Part shown: one piece after another, positions 1 to 6,416 of the stretch
Layout of the letters: every line of letters begins with the position of its first letter
How positions within the stretch are numbered: the first letter of the stretch is position 1
From: Cytophagaceae bacterium
GTDB lineage: Bacteria; Bacteroidota; Bacteroidia; Cytophagales; Spirosomataceae
NCBI GenBank assembly: GCA_947471105.1
Contig: CANIYB010000005.1
Location: forward strand, 1-19,792
Direction: 5' to 3'
DNA length: 19,792 nucleotides
Program-made: the position numbers and the translations under genes
The notes under the pieces: generated by a model
What the model saw: the letters and a program-made list of their open reading frames with translations, nothing else
The model's database searches: none
Told to the model about the DNA's origin: nothing

Positions 1-1498
1 AATAGATAAAGACCTCGACCAAGTGAATTTTAAGAAATGGCATGATGGGGTGGAAAAGATAGACAAACTTAAACATGACAAAATGCAACATAGAAAAACT
101 AAAATCTAATAGATAACCCAGATATAGCATTAAAAAATCAAGCTTCAAAAAAAACAAAATAGGAGATAGACTTATAAATAAAAATCCTATTCCGAGTGAA
201 ATAGTAGACAATACGATTAAAATAGGATTAAGTAATAGAAACCAAAATGGGTTAGGGAATTGATAAAAATAATAAATAATTAAAGGCCAAGTAAAAATTT
301 GGGCAGCAAGAGCCACGCAGGTTAGCTCCCAGGTATTAGATAAAATAAATTGAAGAGGCTTATATTGGAAATTAAATTTTATCAAAGACGCCCATTTTTG
401 TTGGAAAATAATTAAGCCCAACACCGCCAAATACGACAACTGAAACCCGGGCTCAAACAAGGCCATTGGCTTAAAAACCAAAAGAACGAAACACGAGAAT
501 GCCAATGTATTAATTCCATTTTGATGGTGTAAAAATGCCTTAGCAAAAAGCATCACGGAGAACATCCAAGCAGACCGTAGAACTGGGTCAGAAAAGCCAG
601 AAATTCCAGCATATGCCCAAAGTAAAATCATCATTAAAATGAAAAAAAGTATTTTGCCAAAGCGGCCTTTTCGCAATAAAAAACCTAAAATGAAACTTAA
701 TCCTGCATATAAAAGACCAACGTGCAAGCCTGAAACGGATAATATATGAATAGCACCCAAAGATGAGTAAACCGCCATCGTTTCGAAGTCAATACTAGAT
801 TTAACCCCCAATAGCATCGTTTTTGCCACATCTAAATTGATGCCCCGATGCATGGCAAGCGCTAAATGTTGGGCCAAGTAAGATTGCCAAAAGTGGAAAT
901 AGTAAAATAAATTTTTATTTTCTCCAACGTCATTTAATACCATAAATGCATTTTTGGCAATAAAAGCAGAGCCATAAATTCCTTTCGATTGAAAGTATTC
1001 TACCCAATTTTTCTCAAAAGGGAATGACGGTTGGGGAAAAGGATTTAATTTTGCTTGAACAATCAATCTGCTTCCCTTCACCCACTTATTCGCCGTTTTA
1101 TCTACGTATATTTTAAAATAGCCGGAACCCTTTTTCCATTTATTTTGGTCTAAAAATGCAATGCAATGAACGACTAAAGCGATTGATTTAGGTTTGAATT
1201 CAGGAAAATCGGTGACCTCAAAAACAAAAGTGTTTGTTTTATTTAAATCAAAATTTAAGATTTCGGGAGCGTTTAATCTCGCATTTAAATAACCAGAAAT
1301 AGGCAATAATAGGCTAAACGAAATACTTAATAAAGAGCGTATCTTAAAAAAGCTCCCAATGAAAACTGCAATCCACAGAATAATGAATACATAAAAAATT
1401 GAATTTGAAAAAGATGGAAAATAAGCATAGATGCATATCCCAATCATCCATAAAATGGTGATCCGAAGAAAAGGGAAACGAAGAAAAATAGCGTACAA
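1..1498 (-). CDS. comEC: ComEC/Rec2-family DNA-uptake channel, 3' end beyond window
   Basis: This is a polytopic inner-membrane protein expected to carry single-stranded DNA across the cytoplasmic membrane during natural transformation. Reading the minus strand from a TTG at 1498 gives 499 open codons to the window edge. Hydrophobic segments lie at about 12-30 and 33-50, followed by a soluble DUF4131-like part (about 80-190). The competence domain begins near 220, with LLGVKSSIDFET (about 229-240) and the family hallmark HILSVSGLHVGLL (about 251-263), and many membrane segments follow. Homologues are usually 650-700 residues, so roughly a quarter is missing. I chose TTG because an in-frame TAA lies one codon upstream and the N-terminus it gives (MYAIFLRFPFLR) fits the family. 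The first ATG (1447) would cut into the first membrane helix. It lies 17 nt after nadD and is probably co-transcribed with it. The family call is firm; the start is less so. Confidence 0.88.
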   Translation of the reverse strand, partial: MYAIFLRFPFLRITILWMIGICIYAYFPSFSNSIFYVFIILWIAVFIGSFFKIRSLLSISFSLLLPISGYLNARLNAPEILNFDLNKTNTFVFEVTDFPEFKPKSIALVVHCIAFLDQNKWKKGSGYFKIYVDKTANKWVKGSRLIVQAKLNPFPQPSFPFEKNWVEYFQSKGIYGSAFIAKNAFMVLNDVGENKNLFYYFHFWQSYLAQHLALAMHRGINLDVAKTMLLGVKSSIDFETMAVYSSLGAIHILSVSGLHVGLLYAGLSFILGFLLRKGRFGKILFFILMMILLWAYAGISGFSDPVLRSAWMFSVMLFAKAFLHHQNGINTLAFSCFVLLVFKPMALFEPGFQLSYLAVLGLIIFQQKWASLIKFNFQYKPLQFILSNTWELTCVALAAQIFTWPLIIYYFYQFPNPFWFLLLNPILIVLSTISLGIGFLFISLSPILFFLKLDFLMLYLGYLLDFSFSMLHFVMFKFVYLFHPIMPFLKIHLVEVFIY

Positions 1499-1501
1499 AG
1501 C

Positions 1502-1519
1502 TTAGGCGGATTTGCCTAA
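1502..1519 (-). promoter_or_regulatory. Small hairpin in the nadD-comEC junction
   Basis: TTAGGC (1502-1507) and GCCTAA (1514-1519) form a perfect 6-bp inverted repeat around a 6-nt loop. On the minus strand it covers the nadD stop codon and ends 3 nt before the TTG start of comEC. It has no following U-run, so it is not an intrinsic terminator. It could modulate comEC translation or mRNA stability, but this is inference from position alone. Confidence 0.3.
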
Positions 1520-2088
1520 AGGTAAAATTTTTTCTGACTGATTAAAGCCTCTACTTGATCAGGAACTAGATATTTAATAGACTTGTCATTTTGGATGCAG
1601 GATCTAATATAAGTGGCAGAAATTTGTAAAATGGGCGCATCAATCTTGGTAACGCTTTTATGTTGCCATAAATCAGATGTAATTATTTCACCACGAGGAT
1701 ATACGTAGAGCGTAAAATAATCAAGTATCTTATCGAAATTTTTCCAACTTTTAAACTGTTCAAGATTATCACCGCCCAAAATCAAAGAAAATTCTTTCGT
1801 GGGGTGGCGCTCAGTCAAGTGGATTAACGTATCTATGGTATAAGATGGTTTCGTTAAGCTAAATTCAATATCGCAGGATTTAAAAGCAAAATTATCCGCA
1901 ATGGCTCTTTCAACTAAATCAAGTCGGTCAAATTCATGTAACAAATTTTTACTTTTTTTATGCGGATTTTGCGGGGAAACTACAAACCAAATTTGATCCA
2001 ATTCAGTTTGATTTAAAGCCGCCTGAGCAATAATTAAGTGCCCATGATGTATAGGATTAAAAGAGCCAAAAAACAATCCGACTTTCAT
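1516..2088 (-). CDS. nadD: Nicotinate-nucleotide adenylyltransferase
   Basis: NadD transfers AMP from ATP to nicotinate mononucleotide to form deamido-NAD, the penultimate step of NAD synthesis in the cytoplasm. The 190-residue length is normal for the family. The nucleotidyltransferase signature GSFNPIHHGH is at residues 8-17, SPQNPHKK at 38-45, the substrate-loop region PSYTIDTL at 81-88, GGDNLEQFKSW at about 105-115, and the C-terminal ATP-binding motif ISATYIRS at 156-163. It starts 1 nt after the gmk stop codon, so the two are almost certainly co-translated, and comEC follows after 17 nt. All expected catalytic motifs are present and nothing looks damaged. Confidence 0.96.
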   Translation of the reverse strand: MKVGLFFGSFNPIHHGHLIIAQAALNQTELDQIWFVVSPQNPHKKSKNLLHEFDRLDLVERAIADNFAFKSCDIEFSLTKPSYTIDTLIHLTERHPTKEFSLILGGDNLEQFKSWKNFDKILDYFTLYVYPRGEIITSDLWQHKSVTKIDAPILQISATYIRSCIQNDKSIKYLVPDQVEALISQKKFYL

Positions 2089-2089
2089 G

Positions 2090-2656
2090 TTAGCTTGTGA
2101 ATTGGGTGAACAATTTCTGCGCCTTTTGGATAGCCAAATCTAATGTATCGTTCATTAAAATTACATCAAATTTATCTTGAAATGACCATTCAAACTTCAT
2201 TTTAAAAACTCGTTTAGAGAGCGATTCTTCCGACTCAGTACCTCTAGAACGTAGCCTTTCTTCTAATATTTCTAATGATGGAACTTTAACAAAAATGGCT
2301 AAAGCCTTATCTCCATAATATTTTTTTAACGCGAGCCCGCCCTTAACATCCACATCAAAAATTACATGCTTTCCGCTGGCCCAAATACGCTCAATCTCTG
2401 ATTTTAGGGTACCATAATAGGCCCCCGAGTAGACCTCTTCCCACTCGACGAAAGCACCTTCATTGATCTTTTCCCTAAAATCATCTGGAGTAAGAAAATA
2501 ATAATCTTGGCCATTTTCTTCTAAGCGGCCTCTTTTATCTCGTGTACATGCCGAAATAGAAAAGCCTAAATTCGAATTATTTTTCAATAATTCCTTGACG
2601 ATGGTCGTTTTGCCTGATCCCGAAGGGGCTGAAAAAATAATTAATTTACCTTCCAA
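2090..2656 (-). CDS. gmk: Guanylate kinase
   Basis: This enzyme phosphorylates GMP to GDP with ATP, feeding GTP and dGTP pools. The 188-residue protein has the P-loop SAPSGSGKTT at residues 9-18, a GMP-binding segment ACTRDKRGRLEENGQDYYF at about 36-54, EWEEVYSGAYYGT at about 71-83 and FDVDVKGG at about 100-107. The GMP-binding segment looks one residue longer than the usual TTRxPRxGExxGxDY spacing. Both arginines (39 and 42) and nearby glutamates (46 and 47) remain, so I expect an active enzyme. The start follows the putative anti-sigma gene by 21 nt, and nadD begins 1 nt after its stop. It is part of a sigma, anti-sigma, gmk, nadD, comEC run on the minus strand. Confidence 0.96.
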   Translation of the reverse strand: MEGKLIIFSAPSGSGKTTIVKELLKNNSNLGFSISACTRDKRGRLEENGQDYYFLTPDDFREKINEGAFVEWEEVYSGAYYGTLKSEIERIWASGKHVIFDVDVKGGLALKKYYGDKALAIFVKVPSLEILEERLRSRGTESEESLSKRVFKMKFEWSFQDKFDVILMNDTLDLAIQKAQKLFTQFTS

Positions 2657-2677
2657 AAATATTTTACTTTATATAAG

Positions 2678-2950
2678 CTAGCAAAATAAAGGAATAAGAA
2701 TTGAAATTAGGATTAAAAGCAAAAAAAGTTTTGATCTAATCTTGCTAATGATTTGCTCCGGACAGGATAATTGACATTTAGATTTTAGGTTTGCTTTAAG
2801 CGACAACTCTAATTCATAGCCTTTCTGACAAGGCATACAAAGATCCTTGTTGGCAAAAAACGCTTCTTTTTCAGCTGCACTCGCTTCCCCATCCAAAATC
2901 TTTTGAATCAATTGCATACAATCCTGATGGTGCTCACAGTTCATTTTCAT
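2678..2950 (-). CDS. Small Cys-rich putative anti-sigma factor with C-terminal membrane tail
   Basis: This 90-residue protein sits 73 nt downstream of an ECF sigma gene and has the composition of zinc-binding anti-sigma factors, so its likely role is to hold that sigma factor inactive. Visible features are C5, H7, H8 and C11 in CEHHQDC, an acidic helix with ILDGEAS (about 18-24), CMPC (38-41) in a region that in ZAS anti-sigma factors reads HxxxCxxC, a further pair C59/C63, and an apolar tail at about 75-89 that may be a membrane anchor. The position four before the first Cys of CxxC is Asn34, not His, so metal ligands probably come from the N-terminal CxHHxxC cluster. The start may be ATG 2950 or ATG 2944, two codons apart. 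The function is inferred from position and pattern, without any homology search. Confidence 0.65.
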   Translation of the reverse strand: MKMNCEHHQDCMQLIQKILDGEASAAEKEAFFANKDLCMPCQKGYELELSLKANLKSKCQLSCPEQIISKIRSKLFLLLILISILIPLFC

Positions 2951-3013
2951 TTTATTTCACCTTAATTCAAATTTTTTAACATCTCATTCGAAAAATTAGT
3001 TCCCAGAATTTAA

Positions 3014-3026
3014 TGACACGTTGTCA
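3014..3026. promoter_or_regulatory. Inverted repeat at the sigma-gene stop codon
   Basis: TGACA (3014-3018) and TGTCA (3022-3026) are perfect 5-bp inverted repeats around a 3-bp centre. The right arm includes the stop codon of the sigma gene, and the element opens the 73-nt gap before the anti-sigma gene. It is too short to be a terminator. It could be an operator or chance. Confidence 0.2.
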
Positions 3027-3617
3027 GTTATACCCTTTCGTTTTCGCATAATTCACTAATTTGGTTTTTAGCACAGCACGAGCACGATGCAAACGAGATC
3101 TAACTGTGCCAATAGGTATATCTAAAATTTTTGCCATCTCTTCATAACTAAACTCCTCCAAGTCACATAAAATAATAATCATTCGAAAATCAACTGGGAG
3201 AGATTGGAGTGCGGCGGTGATTTCGTCTCCCAACATATCATTAACTGTTTCAGCTTGTAAATCAGCAAAATATGCGGGTTCTGCTGCTTCATCTTCCCCT
3301 GAAATTGACTGTTCCACCCATTCAAATTCTACTTTAGAGGGGCCTCTCGATTTTTTTCGATAATCATTAATGAAATTATTTTTCAAAATCCTGAATAACC
3401 AGGCTTTCGCGTAAGTGCCTGGTTCAAAAGAATTTATAAAGCGATACGCTTTTAAGCAAGTATCCTGAACCAAGTCTTGAGCATCGTCTTCGTCGGCCGT
3501 CAACTTAAGTGCGAAATTATACATGGCATCCATGTGCGGCATGAATTCTTTTTCAAAAACACGCCTCGCATTACCCAAAGAATAAATTTTGTCTTTTACC
3601 TCGACTTCCATTAGCAT
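3024..3617 (-). CDS. ECF-type RNA polymerase sigma-70 family factor
   Basis: This 197-residue protein has the two conserved regions of extracytoplasmic-function sigma factors. Region 2 spans about residues 24-91, with the core-binding DDAQDLVQDTCLKAYR at about 44-59 and the -10-recognising KAWLFRILKNNFINDYRKK at about 71-89. Region 4 spans about 133-187, with LPVDFRMIIILCDLEEFSY and the HTH IPIGTVRSRLHRAR at about 167-180. An acidic linker, typical of the Bacteroidota group, joins them. The adjacent downstream Cys-rich gene is its likely anti-sigma partner. It lies between mreD (73-nt gap) and gmk. The start is ATG 3617 or ATG 3611, two codons later. Two palindromes lie directly upstream. Its regulon cannot be read from the sequence; an envelope-linked role is an inference from the mre neighbours. 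Confidence 0.93.
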   Translation of the reverse strand: MLMEVEVKDKIYSLGNARRVFEKEFMPHMDAMYNFALKLTADEDDAQDLVQDTCLKAYRFINSFEPGTYAKAWLFRILKNNFINDYRKKSRGPSKVEFEWVEQSISGEDEAAEPAYFADLQAETVNDMLGDEITAALQSLPVDFRMIIILCDLEEFSYEEMAKILDIPIGTVRSRLHRARAVLKTKLVNYAKTKGYN

Positions 3618-3624
3618 GAATTTA

Positions 3625-3641
3625 TTCGTAAAATTTACGAA
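3625..3641. promoter_or_regulatory. Perfect palindrome upstream of the sigma gene
   Basis: TTCGTAAA and TTTACGAA form a perfect 8-bp inverted repeat around a single A, ending 7 nt before the sigma ATG. It fits a dimeric repressor or activator site, or a hairpin covering the translation start region. The bound factor is unknown. AT-rich DNA makes palindromes common, but 8 of 8 matches including CG steps is above what I would expect casually. Confidence 0.4.
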
Positions 3642-3648
3642 ACGACCC

Positions 3649-3660
3649 TAATTGCAATTA
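3649..3660. promoter_or_regulatory. Second palindrome upstream of the sigma gene
   Basis: TAATTGCAATTA is a perfect 12-bp palindrome, centred about 21 bp (two helical turns) upstream of the centre of the 3625-3641 palindrome. Its arm sequence differs from the other palindrome, so the two are not copies of a single site. A regulatory role is only suggested by placement in the short mreD-sigma gap. Confidence 0.28.
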
Positions 3661-3690
3661 TGAAGCCAAAAATCTACGTGACAAAAAGAC

Positions 3691-4200
3691 CTAGTTTTTT
3701 TGATTGAATAATTCAAGCATTCCGAAAACCAATGTGCCTAAAATGGCACTGGCAAAAGCTCTGAGTAGACTGTACATCAATAATGTAGCATCGGCAGATT
3801 CTACCAGAAATAAAATTAAGTGATGCGAGAGAAGCATCACAAAAATGTAGGGAAAAAACCATAAAGCTTTCATTTCATTCAGTGATACACTAGACCGCTC
3901 GTCATAGCCATTCACCGGGGTTAGCACCTTAAAGAATGTAGGTCTTAAAAACGCAATCAATACGGTGGCTAAGGAATGTATTCCATGCGTATTATAGAAT
4001 ATATCCACGATCCAGCCTATAAAGAAACCGCCAATAATTAAATAAAATATAGGAGTATGAATAGGCGCTTTTAAAATGATCCAAAGGTAAATAAAACAAA
4101 AAGCCACATTAGCTAACGCCACATCTCGTAAAATAAAAACCTGTGTGACAAGGCTAAATAAAACAATAAAAATCCATTTAATTTGAAATGAATTACCCAT
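3691..4200 (-). CDS. mreD: Rod shape-determining protein MreD
   Basis: MreD is a small integral membrane protein of the elongation complex that couples MreB filaments to peptidoglycan synthesis. The 169-residue product is strongly hydrophobic, with an estimated five or six membrane segments (about 9-28, 29-48, 50-68, 78-92, 110-128 and 140-162). The motif GGFFIGWIVDIFYNTHGIHS at about residues 57-76 is the conserved part of MreD in this phylum. It starts 1 nt after the mreC stop, confirming the mreBCD order. The usual downstream partners mrdA (PBP2) and rodA are absent here, and the sigma gene follows instead. Identification rests on the gene order plus this motif. Confidence 0.9.
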   Translation of the reverse strand: MGNSFQIKWIFIVLFSLVTQVFILRDVALANVAFCFIYLWIILKAPIHTPIFYLIIGGFFIGWIVDIFYNTHGIHSLATVLIAFLRPTFFKVLTPVNGYDERSSVSLNEMKALWFFPYIFVMLLSHHLILFLVESADATLLMYSLLRAFASAILGTLVFGMLELFNQKN

Positions 4201-4201
4201 A

Positions 4202-5041
4202 TTATTCAGGCTTAGGTTTTACAGTTTCCAACTTTAATTGTTGGTCCAACAGGTGATTCTTAATCACATATACATATTTTAACGTCGAGAAATTAGTTAG
4301 CAACATCACTTTAATATTGTGAAATGTTTCATCTTTTTCGAGACCTACTTTTGCGACAATGCCAATTGGGATATTAGGAGGAAACACCACATTGTAATCA
4401 GAAGTTACAATCGTGTCGCCCTTTAGCACCTTTTTATATTTGGAAACATCCATCATTTCTACCACTTCTGTTTGAATACCAGGCCATTTAATGTACCCTA
4501 ATTCACCGGTAGATTTAATTTTTGCCGAAACATTATTTTCAATGTGCAATACCGAGACCACTAAAGATAAATTTGACGTACAAGACATGACCTTCCCAAC
4601 CACGCCAGTCGATGAAATTACCGCCATCCCAGGCTTTATTCCATCCACTAGGCCTTTGTCAATGGTCAAATAATTCTGCGACATTTGAGTGCTTTGATCG
4701 ATCACCTTACTCGCTACCGGAGCATATCGATTTAACATGGCAGCGCTAACAAAATAAGGAACTTTGCTTTCTGGCTGCTTTATGGCATTTAATTTGAAAA
4801 TCTCTTGCCTTAATCGGGTATTTTCCAAAGCAAGCTCCTGATTAACTTCCCCTAAATGATGATAGGTTTTTATTTCGCGACTTGTAGCTAATAAAGAAGC
4901 AGCCCAGCGATTTGTGGTGTTCAAATAAATGACATGTTGAAAATCATCATATTTGAAAATGGACCAAACATTAATCAACTCCAATAGAACAAACAAAAGA
5001 ATGATCCTTTGCCGAATTAGGAATTGAAACAATTGATTCAT
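4202..5041 (-). CDS. mreC: Cell shape-determining protein MreC
   Basis: MreC is a membrane-anchored periplasmic scaffold of the elongasome. The 279-residue protein has a short cytoplasmic N-terminus, one membrane segment at about residues 13-30 (IILLFVLLELINVWSIF), a coiled coil at about 58-88 with LALENTRLRQEI, and two beta domains containing LTIDKGLVDGIKPGMAVIS (about 125-143), the canonical DKG-xx-GI-x-GM-V signature of MreC. The C-terminus is charged and proline-rich. It lies 27 nt downstream of mreB and 1 nt upstream of mreD. The length is typical and no defects are seen. Confidence 0.95.
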   Translation of the reverse strand: MNQLFQFLIRQRIILLFVLLELINVWSIFKYDDFQHVIYLNTTNRWAASLLATSREIKTYHHLGEVNQELALENTRLRQEIFKLNAIKQPESKVPYFVSAAMLNRYAPVASKVIDQSTQMSQNYLTIDKGLVDGIKPGMAVISSTGVVGKVMSCTSNLSLVVSVLHIENNVSAKIKSTGELGYIKWPGIQTEVVEMMDVSKYKKVLKGDTIVTSDYNVVFPPNIPIGIVAKVGLEKDETFHNIKVMLLTNFSTLKYVYVIKNHLLDQQLKLETVKPKPE

Positions 5042-5068
5042 GCCAAAGCTATAATTAAAAGGAAGAAA

Positions 5069-6094
5069 TTAAGTAATTAAAACCGCTCTATATTTGTCAA
5101 GATTTTTAAGAATTTCACCCGTACCTCGTACAACAGCCTTTAATGGATCATCCGCTACATGTACTTTCAATTGGGTTTTCTTTTCAATTCTTTTATCTAA
5201 ACCATGCAACATGGCACCCCCACCAGCTAAATGAATTCCATTATGAAAAATATCACCTGATAATTCAGCAGGTGCTCTTTGTAAAGTTTCCATAATGGCT
5301 ACCTCAATCTTCGTGATTGAACTATCCAATGCATAAGCTATTTCAGAATAATTAATTAAAATCTCCTTCGGAATACCGGTCATTTGATCACGACCCCTAA
5401 TCTCAAAATCGGGCGGTGCATTTTCTAATTCTGGTAATGCCGCACCCACCTGAATTTTAATCTGCTCAGCAGACCTTTCTCCAATGACTAATTTATGCTC
5501 ACGCAATAAATAATCTTTTATATCTCGAGTAAATTCGTCTCCTGCGACACGAATTGAGTTTTCAACAACAATTCCACTCAATGAAATAATGGCAACCTCC
5601 GTGGTACCTCCACCTATATCAACTACGAGCGATCCATTGGGTTGTTCAATATCAATTCCAATCCCAATCGCTGCTGCAATTGGCTCATGCACCATATAAA
5701 CCTCACGCGCCCCAGCATGCTCCGCTGAATCCTTTACAGCTCTCTTTTCTACCTCTGTGATCCCTGATGGAATACAAATAACCATCCGTAAAGCTGGAGA
5801 AAAAAACGAATTCCCCTTATCCATCATCTTAATCAATCCGCGCATCATTAATTCCGCAGCTGTAAAATCCGCAATAACACCATCCTTCAAAGGCCGAATA
5901 GTCTTAATATTGTCATTCGTTTTTTCATGCATCATCATGGCTTGTCGACCCACAGCCAACACTTTATTTGTGTTTCTGTCTAATGCAATAATAGATGGTT
6001 CATCTACCACCACCTGATCCTTATGAATGATTAAGGTATTTGCAGTACCTAAGTCAATCGCGATATCTTTAGTAAGAAAATTAAATAATCCCAT
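5069..6094 (-). CDS. mreB: Rod shape-determining protein MreB (actin-like)
   Basis: MreB is the bacterial actin that forms short membrane-bound filaments directing lateral wall growth. The 341-residue sequence has all actin-fold motifs: phosphate 1 IAIDLGTANTLI (11-22), the connect region VHEPIAAAIGIG (about 135-146), phosphate 2 VVDIGGGTTEVAI (157-169), and the adenosine motif HLAGGGAMLHGL (about 288-299). The N-terminal MGLFNFLTKD resembles the membrane-contact segment of the family. It is first in the mreBCD run, with its own candidate -7 element at 6144-6151 giving a leader of about 43 nt that contains a short hairpin (6122-6136). Confidence 0.97.
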   Translation of the reverse strand: MGLFNFLTKDIAIDLGTANTLIIHKDQVVVDEPSIIALDRNTNKVLAVGRQAMMMHEKTNDNIKTIRPLKDGVIADFTAAELMMRGLIKMMDKGNSFFSPALRMVICIPSGITEVEKRAVKDSAEHAGAREVYMVHEPIAAAIGIGIDIEQPNGSLVVDIGGGTTEVAIISLSGIVVENSIRVAGDEFTRDIKDYLLREHKLVIGERSAEQIKIQVGAALPELENAPPDFEIRGRDQMTGIPKEILINYSEIAYALDSSITKIEVAIMETLQRAPAELSGDIFHNGIHLAGGGAMLHGLDKRIEKKTQLKVHVADDPLKAVVRGTGEILKNLDKYRAVLIT

Positions 6095-6121
6095 GATTTA
6101 GTATAATTATTGGATTTAAGC

Positions 6122-6136
6122 TGGATTGTAAATCCA
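6122..6136 (-). promoter_or_regulatory. Hairpin in the putative mreB leader
   Basis: TGGATT (6122-6127) and AATCCA (6131-6136) pair perfectly around a 3-nt loop. If transcription starts near 6138, as the -7 element suggests, the hairpin is at the extreme 5' end of the mreB mRNA, where such structures often stabilise transcripts. The role is inferred. Confidence 0.3.
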
Positions 6137-6143
6137 CAAGCAC

Positions 6144-6151
6144 CAAATTTA
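6144..6151 (-). promoter_or_regulatory. Candidate -7 element for mreB
   Basis: The minus strand reads TAAATTTG, a full match to the Bacteroidota -7 consensus TAnnTTTG, 50 nt upstream of the mreB start. I see no convincing TTG-type -33 element at the expected 19-21-nt spacing, so this is a partial match in AT-rich DNA. Confidence 0.4.
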
Positions 6152-6327
6152 CGGATAAATTATGAGCTAATTATTTATTTTAATTTAAAAATATAGGTAT
6201 CCTAAAAATAATTATAAAAACACTGGGCAATCACTTTTTGAAATTTTACCGTATAAAAAAAACATACTTATAGGTATATTACAATAAAACCTATTTAATT
6301 ATATTAGAAAAAAAGACTGATTTTTCC

Positions 6328-6340
6328 CCAAATAATTTGG
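6328..6340. promoter_or_regulatory. Inverted repeat over the -33 box of the AraC promoter
   Basis: CCAAAT (6328-6333) and ATTTGG (6335-6340) are perfect 6-bp arms around one A. The right arm contains the TTTG used as the -33 box. A protein bound here would compete with RNA polymerase, so this is a plausible autoregulatory operator. The binding factor is not known. Confidence 0.35.
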
Positions 6341-6366
6341 ATTTATTCGCTGATTTATTAGTTTTG
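6336..6366 (+). promoter_or_regulatory. Bacteroidota-type promoter for the AraC-family gene
   Basis: TTTG (6336-6339), a 19-nt spacer and TAGTTTTG (6359-6366) match the Bacteroidota primary-sigma promoter (-33 TTTG, -7 TAnnTTTG) in both boxes and in spacing. Transcription would begin near 6373, leaving a leader of about 44 nt before ATG 6417. This is the clearest promoter in the window. Confidence 0.65.
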
Positions 6367-6416
6367 TCCAAGTTAAATTAAGAAAATCGTAATAATCGAC
6401 GATAAAACATACGAAA

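Larger units (their letters stand above)
6095..6416. other. Divergent intergenic region between mreB and the AraC gene
   Basis: This 322-nt, very AT-rich gap holds no gene that I can support. On the mreB side it contains a leader hairpin (6122-6136) and a -7 element (6144-6151). On the AraC side it contains a full promoter overlapping an inverted repeat (6328-6366). In the middle, the 9-mer TATAGGTAT occurs twice in direct orientation (6192-6200 and 6269-6277). Nothing resembles a known riboswitch or small RNA. Confidence 0.6.

Noticed and set aside
100..160. Apparent frameshift near the 3' part of comEC
   Set aside because: It came from miscounting a T run on the minus strand. With the correct six T the frame is open to the window edge.
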